A stretch of 64,000 nucleotides of DNA from DATKYQ01 sp035528415 (GTDB taxonomy: Bacteria; Myxococcota; B64-G9): NCBI GenBank assembly GCA_035528415.1, contig DATKYQ010000055.1:62001-126000 (forward strand), read 5' to 3'. Under the pieces are notes generated by a model, which worked only from the letters and a program-made list of their open reading frames with translations, was not told the origin of the DNA and made no database searches. Positions 60,709-64,000 of the stretch are shown in pieces; the first letter of the stretch is position 1; every line of letters starts with the position of its first letter. Made by a program: the position numbers and the translations under genes.

Positions 60709-62358
60709 TTGTCAGCCGATAAACAATACGCAGTCAGCCCTTCAGGCAAGAAGTATCCCCTGCCCGCCCCGGAAGACTACCCGGCCGAGTTCGAGAAGAT
60801 GAAGCGCCTGGCCGAGCAGGCCCGGGCCGAGGGCCGCGAGATAGTAGTAGTAATGGGCCTGGGCTTCGTAGGCGCCGTGATGGCCGCCATCGTTGCCGAC
60901 AGCACCGACGAAAACGGCAAGCCCGGAAAGCTGGTCATAGGCTGCCAGCGTCCCAGCACGCGCAGCTACTGGAAGATACCGCTGTTTGTAGAGGGCCGCT
61001 CGCCGGTAAAGGCGGAAGACCCCGAGGTGGACAAGCTGATCTCGCGCTGTGTTAAAGACAAGAAGACGCTGACGGCCACCTACAACAACGACTGTCTGAA
61101 ACTTGCCGACTGCGTGGTAGTGGACGTCCAGTGCGACTACACCAAGCACGAGGTAGGCAACATGAGAACCGGCCAGGCCGAGATGGTCGCGCTGGAGGCC
61201 ACGCTGCGCACGATAGGCGAGAAGATAAGACCCGAGTGCCTGGTATTGATAGAAACGACGGTGGCCCCGGGCACGACCGAGATAGTGGCCTGGCCGCTTT
61301 TGAAAAAGGCCTTCGCCAAGAGGGGCATAGAAAAAGAGCCGCTCTTGGCCCACAGTTTCGAGCGGGTCATGCCCGGCAAGGACTATGTAAAAAGCATCAG
61401 GGATTTTTGGCGGGTATGTTCGGGCTGCAACACCGAAGCCAGGGAGCGGGTCGAGAAGTTTTTACACGAAGTAATAAACACAAAAGACTTTCCGCTGACG
61501 GTAATGGACCGTCCCATAGAATCCGAGACCACCAAGATAGTAGAGAACTCCTACCGGGCGGCGATCTTGGCCTTCATGAACGAGTGGAGCGTCTTCGCCG
61601 AGCGCAACGGCGTCGATATAATAAAAGTAATAAACGCGATAAAGATGCGCCCGACGCATTCGAACATGTTGTTCCCCGGCCCCGGTGTGGGCGGCTATTG
61701 CCTGCCCAAGGACGGGGGCCTGGGCTACTGGGCCTACGAGCACCTGTTGGGCTTTCAGGACGGCGACAGCGTCTTCAAGATAACGCCCACGGCCATAGAC
61801 ATAAACGACACCCGCGCCCTGCACGTGGCCGAGCTGGTCAGAGACGCCTTGCGCAACATGGGCCGCTACATAGCCGGCGCGGACGTGCTGATCTGCGGCG
61901 CGAGTTACAGGCAGGACGTGGGAGACACCAGGTACTCGGGCTCGGAGATGGTTGTGCGCAAGCTTGCCGAGATGGGCGCCGAGATGAGGGTCCACGACCC
62001 CTACGTAGATCACTGGTACGAACTGGAGAAGCAAGAAACTTATCCCGCCAGCGGGCGTTCCTGGAGCCGCTTTTTCCGCAACCAGGAGAGCCTGAGTGAA
62101 ATAGAGGTACAAAAGGATCTATCAAAAGCGCTCGAAGGCGCCGAGGCGCTGATCTTGGCCGTCCCCCACAAGCAGTATCTGGATATAGATCCCAACGACG
62201 TGATCGCCTGGGCCGGCGCTCCGCTTGCGATAATAGACTGCTACGGCATCCTGAGCGACGAGAAGATAAACCGCTACTTCGAGTTGGGCTGCGAGGTCAA
62301 GGGCCTCGGCCGCGGGCACTTAGCGCGCATGAAAAAAGCGGTATTGAGGAGAAAGTAA
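60709..62358 (+). CDS. UDP-glucose/GDP-mannose dehydrogenase-family protein
   Basis: A 549-aa NAD-dependent nucleotide-sugar dehydrogenase, starting at TTG. The Rossmann motif is GLGFVG (50-55), the catalytic Cys331 lies in GPGVGGYCLPKD, and ETTVAPGTTE precedes it. The product is a nucleotide-activated uronic acid for polysaccharide synthesis; which sugar is uncertain. It is about 100 residues longer than most members because of an N-terminal extension before residue 45 and some longer loops. The DNA uses ATA for Ile far more than the genes upstream (24 by hand count). It is 11 bp after the MarR_EPS gene and 6 bp before the APS kinase gene. Confidence 0.93.
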   Translation: MSADKQYAVSPSGKKYPLPAPEDYPAEFEKMKRLAEQARAEGREIVVVMGLGFVGAVMAAIVADSTDENGKPGKLVIGCQRPSTRSYWKIPLFVEGRSPVKAEDPEVDKLISRCVKDKKTLTATYNNDCLKLADCVVVDVQCDYTKHEVGNMRTGQAEMVALEATLRTIGEKIRPECLVLIETTVAPGTTEIVAWPLLKKAFAKRGIEKEPLLAHSFERVMPGKDYVKSIRDFWRVCSGCNTEARERVEKFLHEVINTKDFPLTVMDRPIESETTKIVENSYRAAILAFMNEWSVFAERNGVDIIKVINAIKMRPTHSNMLFPGPGVGGYCLPKDGGLGYWAYEHLLGFQDGDSVFKITPTAIDINDTRALHVAELVRDALRNMGRYIAGADVLICGASYRQDVGDTRYSGSEMVVRKLAEMGAEMRVHDPYVDHWYELEKQETYPASGRSWSRFFRNQESLSEIEVQKDLSKALEGAEALILAVPHKQYLDIDPNDVIAWAGAPLAIIDCYGILSDEKINRYFELGCEVKGLGRGHLARMKKAVLRRK

Positions 62359-62364
62359 AAAACC

Positions 62365-62982
62365 ATGACGAAAGAAAAAGCCACGAACATAGTCTGGCAC
62401 GAGGGGCTGATCAGCCGCGGGGAGAGATGGGAAAGTCTAGCCTGCCGCGGCTGCACGCTATGGTTCACCGGCCTGTCCGCCGCGGGAAAGAGCACCATAG
62501 CCTCCGCCCTGGAGCAGGTACTGGTAAAAAGCGGCGCACACGCCTTCCGCCTGGACGGCGACAACGTCCGCCACGGCCTGAACAACAACCTGGGCTTTTC
62601 CAGAGAGGACCGCGACGAGAACATCCGCCGCATAGGCGAGGTAGCCAAGCTGTTCGCAGAGAGCGGAGCAGTGGCGCTAACCGCCTTCATAAGCCCCTAC
62701 ATAGTCGACCGCGACCGGGCCCGAAAGTTGCACGAGCAAGACGGGCTAGGCTTCTTCGAGGTATTCGTGGACACGCCGCTTTCTGTTTGCGAGCAGCGCG
62801 ACCCGAAGGGCCAGTACAAGATGGCCCGGGCCGGCCAGATCAAGGGTTTCACCGGGATAGACGACCCCTACGAATCCCCCCCGAAGCCCGAGCTGGTGCT
62901 AAAGGCGGCCGACATGGACGTGGGCGCCTGCGTGGAAAAGTGCATGGAAATGCTTGCGAAAGCGGGAATCCTGAAAGACTGA
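62365..62982 (+). CDS. cysC: Adenylylsulfate (APS) kinase
   Basis: A 205-aa APS kinase with P-loop GLSAAGKST (36-44), the DGDNVRHGLN motif (64-73), the LGFSxxDRxENIRR block and FISPY. It phosphorylates adenylylsulfate to 3'-phosphoadenylylsulfate (PAPS) in the cytosol. No sulfate adenylyltransferase is in the window. Next to a nucleotide-sugar dehydrogenase it most likely supplies PAPS for sulfating a polysaccharide, rather than for cysteine synthesis. That is inference. ATA codons for Ile are again frequent. It starts 6 bp after the dehydrogenase gene. Confidence 0.94.
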   Translation: MTKEKATNIVWHEGLISRGERWESLACRGCTLWFTGLSAAGKSTIASALEQVLVKSGAHAFRLDGDNVRHGLNNNLGFSREDRDENIRRIGEVAKLFAESGAVALTAFISPYIVDRDRARKLHEQDGLGFFEVFVDTPLSVCEQRDPKGQYKMARAGQIKGFTGIDDPYESPPKPELVLKAADMDVGACVEKCMEMLAKAGILKD

Positions 62983-63017
62983 TGTGTACCGACCGTTAGA
63001 CGTACGTGAGGAAGAAT

Positions 63018-63057
63018 GGGGTACTTTGCCGAACAAGGGGTACTTAATGGGGTACTT
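63018..63057 (+). repeat. Three copies of GGGGTACTT upstream of the Fic gene
   Basis: GGGGTACTT at 63018-63026, 63037-63045 and 63049-63057, the last ending 11 bp before the Fic ATG. It could be a regulator site or part of another dispersed element. Confidence 0.6.
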
Positions 63058-63068
63058 TCTCTGAGCCG

Positions 63069-64000
63069 ATGAAAACCCTGGAAAAATTTCTGCTTGGAGT
63101 CGATCTCGTGCCGGGGGCCACGGCCTGGTACCTGAGCGATCTGGGACGCTCCCTGGGCAGGCAGGAGCTCTTCACCCGCCAGTTCCCACAGCGCCTGGAG
63201 AAGCTGCGCGAGCACGCCATGGTGGAGAGCGCCGTGTCCTCCAACCGCATCGAAGGCGTTGAGGTGGACGCTTCCCGGGTGGGCACCCTGGTGTTTGGCC
63301 AGGCGGCCGTCACGGATCGCAATGAAGAGGAACTGAGGGGATATCGCAGGGCCTTGGAGTGGATCCACGCCGAGCACGAGAACATCCCCTTCGATAAGGA
63401 CACGATCTTGCGGCTCCATGGGCTCTGCCGCGGCGAGATCTGGGACGCGGGGCAATACAAGAGACGGGATGGCGACATCATCGAGCGCTATCCGGATGGT
63501 CGATCCCGTGTGAGATTTCGAACTGTTCCGGCCGCCGAGACTTCCGCGCGCATGGGAGAGTTGTTTGATCTGGGCCTGCGCTGCTTGCGGGAAGAAGGTC
63601 TTCCCGCCTTGATGGTCATAGCCGCCATCAATCTGGACTTCCTCTGCATTCATCCCTTCCGGGACGGAAACGGCCGGGTCTCGCGCTTGCTCTTTTTGCT
63701 CCAATGCCATCACGCGGGCTTTGCAGTGGGGCGCTACATCAGCCTGGAGCGCAAGATAGAGCAGGAAAAAGAACGCTACTACGAAGTGCTGGAGCAAAGC
63801 TCCCAGGGCTGGCACGAGGGCAAGCACGATCCCTGGCCGGCCATCAACTTTTTCCTCTCCATCGTCAAGGACGCCTACCGCGAATTTGAGCAGCGCCTGG
63901 GCGAGACGCCCACCCCCCACGGCGCCAAGACGCAAGCTGTCTTGGAGGCCATCGGGCGAAAATCCGCGCCCTTTTCCCTGGCGGAATTGCGAAGGGATTG
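63069..64000 (+). CDS. Fic-family protein (partial, 3' end outside window)
   Basis: The first 310 residues are visible and no stop occurs before base 64000. The active-site loop is HPFRDGNGRVSR (195-206), a full match to HxFxDGNGRxxR, so it should transfer AMP or another group to a target hydroxyl. SSNRIEG (57-63) in an N-terminal helix is the (S/T)xxxE(G/N) inhibitory motif, with Glu62 blocking ATP until relief. The visible C-terminal end begins a winged-helix-like segment (TPHGAKTQAVLEAIG). This N-Fic-wHTH layout is common in solitary Fic proteins. The gene is 86 bp after cysC; no known antitoxin lies next to it. Confidence 0.92.
   Translation, partial: MKTLEKFLLGVDLVPGATAWYLSDLGRSLGRQELFTRQFPQRLEKLREHAMVESAVSSNRIEGVEVDASRVGTLVFGQAAVTDRNEEELRGYRRALEWIHAEHENIPFDKDTILRLHGLCRGEIWDAGQYKRRDGDIIERYPDGRSRVRFRTVPAAETSARMGELFDLGLRCLREEGLPALMVIAAINLDFLCIHPFRDGNGRVSRLLFLLQCHHAGFAVGRYISLERKIEQEKERYYEVLEQSSQGWHEGKHDPWPAINFFLSIVKDAYREFEQRLGETPTPHGAKTQAVLEAIGRKSAPFSLAELRRD

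Overview
The window is GC-rich and densely coded, with mostly minus-strand genes and short gaps. It looks like a chromosome segment from a Myxococcota- or deltaproteobacteria-like Gram-negative bacterium. The evidence is a Ser/Thr kinase with the HRDVNPQN catalytic loop, many large Cys-rich or FG-GAP lipoproteins, a PEGA/TPR protein, two proteins ending in a Gly-Gly-Cys-x-Cys plus hydrophobic tail like MYXO-CTERM signals, a caspase-fold protein and a tungsten-type aldehyde ferredoxin oxidoreductase. The lineage is inferred, not proven. I saw no rRNA, tRNA or CRISPR array.

Layout. 1-7.2 kb: a 5'-nucleotidase-like lipoprotein cut by the window edge, an unrecognised lipoprotein, a PP2C phosphatase, a branched-chain aminotransferase and a membrane Ser/Thr kinase. 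7.2-12 kb: two paralogous lipoproteins sharing an NCCGDH / CSCMC domain, a small lipoprotein, then an overlapping operon of ECF sigma factor, zinc-finger anti-sigma factor and exported caspase-fold protein. 12-15 kb: a TldD/TldE pair whose TldD carries a Tat lipoprotein signal. 15-18 kb: small unrelated units (methyltransferase-like gene, secreted protein, ParE/Phd-type toxin-antitoxin pair, thioesterase), each separated by a copy of a short dispersed repeat. 18-33.5 kb: a minus-strand run of exported giants, including an alpha-2-macroglobulin-like protein of 2007 aa and a lipoprotein of 1798 aa. 33.6-47.5 kb: aldehyde ferredoxin oxidoreductase, M20 peptidase, two paralogous FG-GAP lipoproteins, a thrombospondin-type-3 repeat protein and a polytopic membrane protein. 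47.5-56 kb: an IS200-like REP-associated transposase (RAYT) with two tandem repeat copies beside it, a heparinase-II/III-like enzyme, two response regulators and dapF. 56-60 kb: three exported proteins. 60-63 kb: the start of an exopolysaccharide locus (MarR_EPS regulator, nucleotide-sugar dehydrogenase, APS kinase). 63 kb to the end: a Fic protein cut by the window edge.

The most unusual structure is a dispersed element with core ACTCCGTCCCCATTAGTTC. It recurs at many gene borders between 15 and 56 kb, twice in tandem beside the RAYT gene. Read on the other strand it carries stop codons (TGA, TAA) followed by a GGAG Shine-Dalgarno-like stretch. Several genes appear to take their stop codon, C-terminal residues or ribosome-binding site from it. 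Other points of interest are the sigma/anti-sigma/caspase operon, the Tat-targeted TldD with a signal-less partner, and an oxidoreductase with serine in place of one iron-sulfur cysteine.
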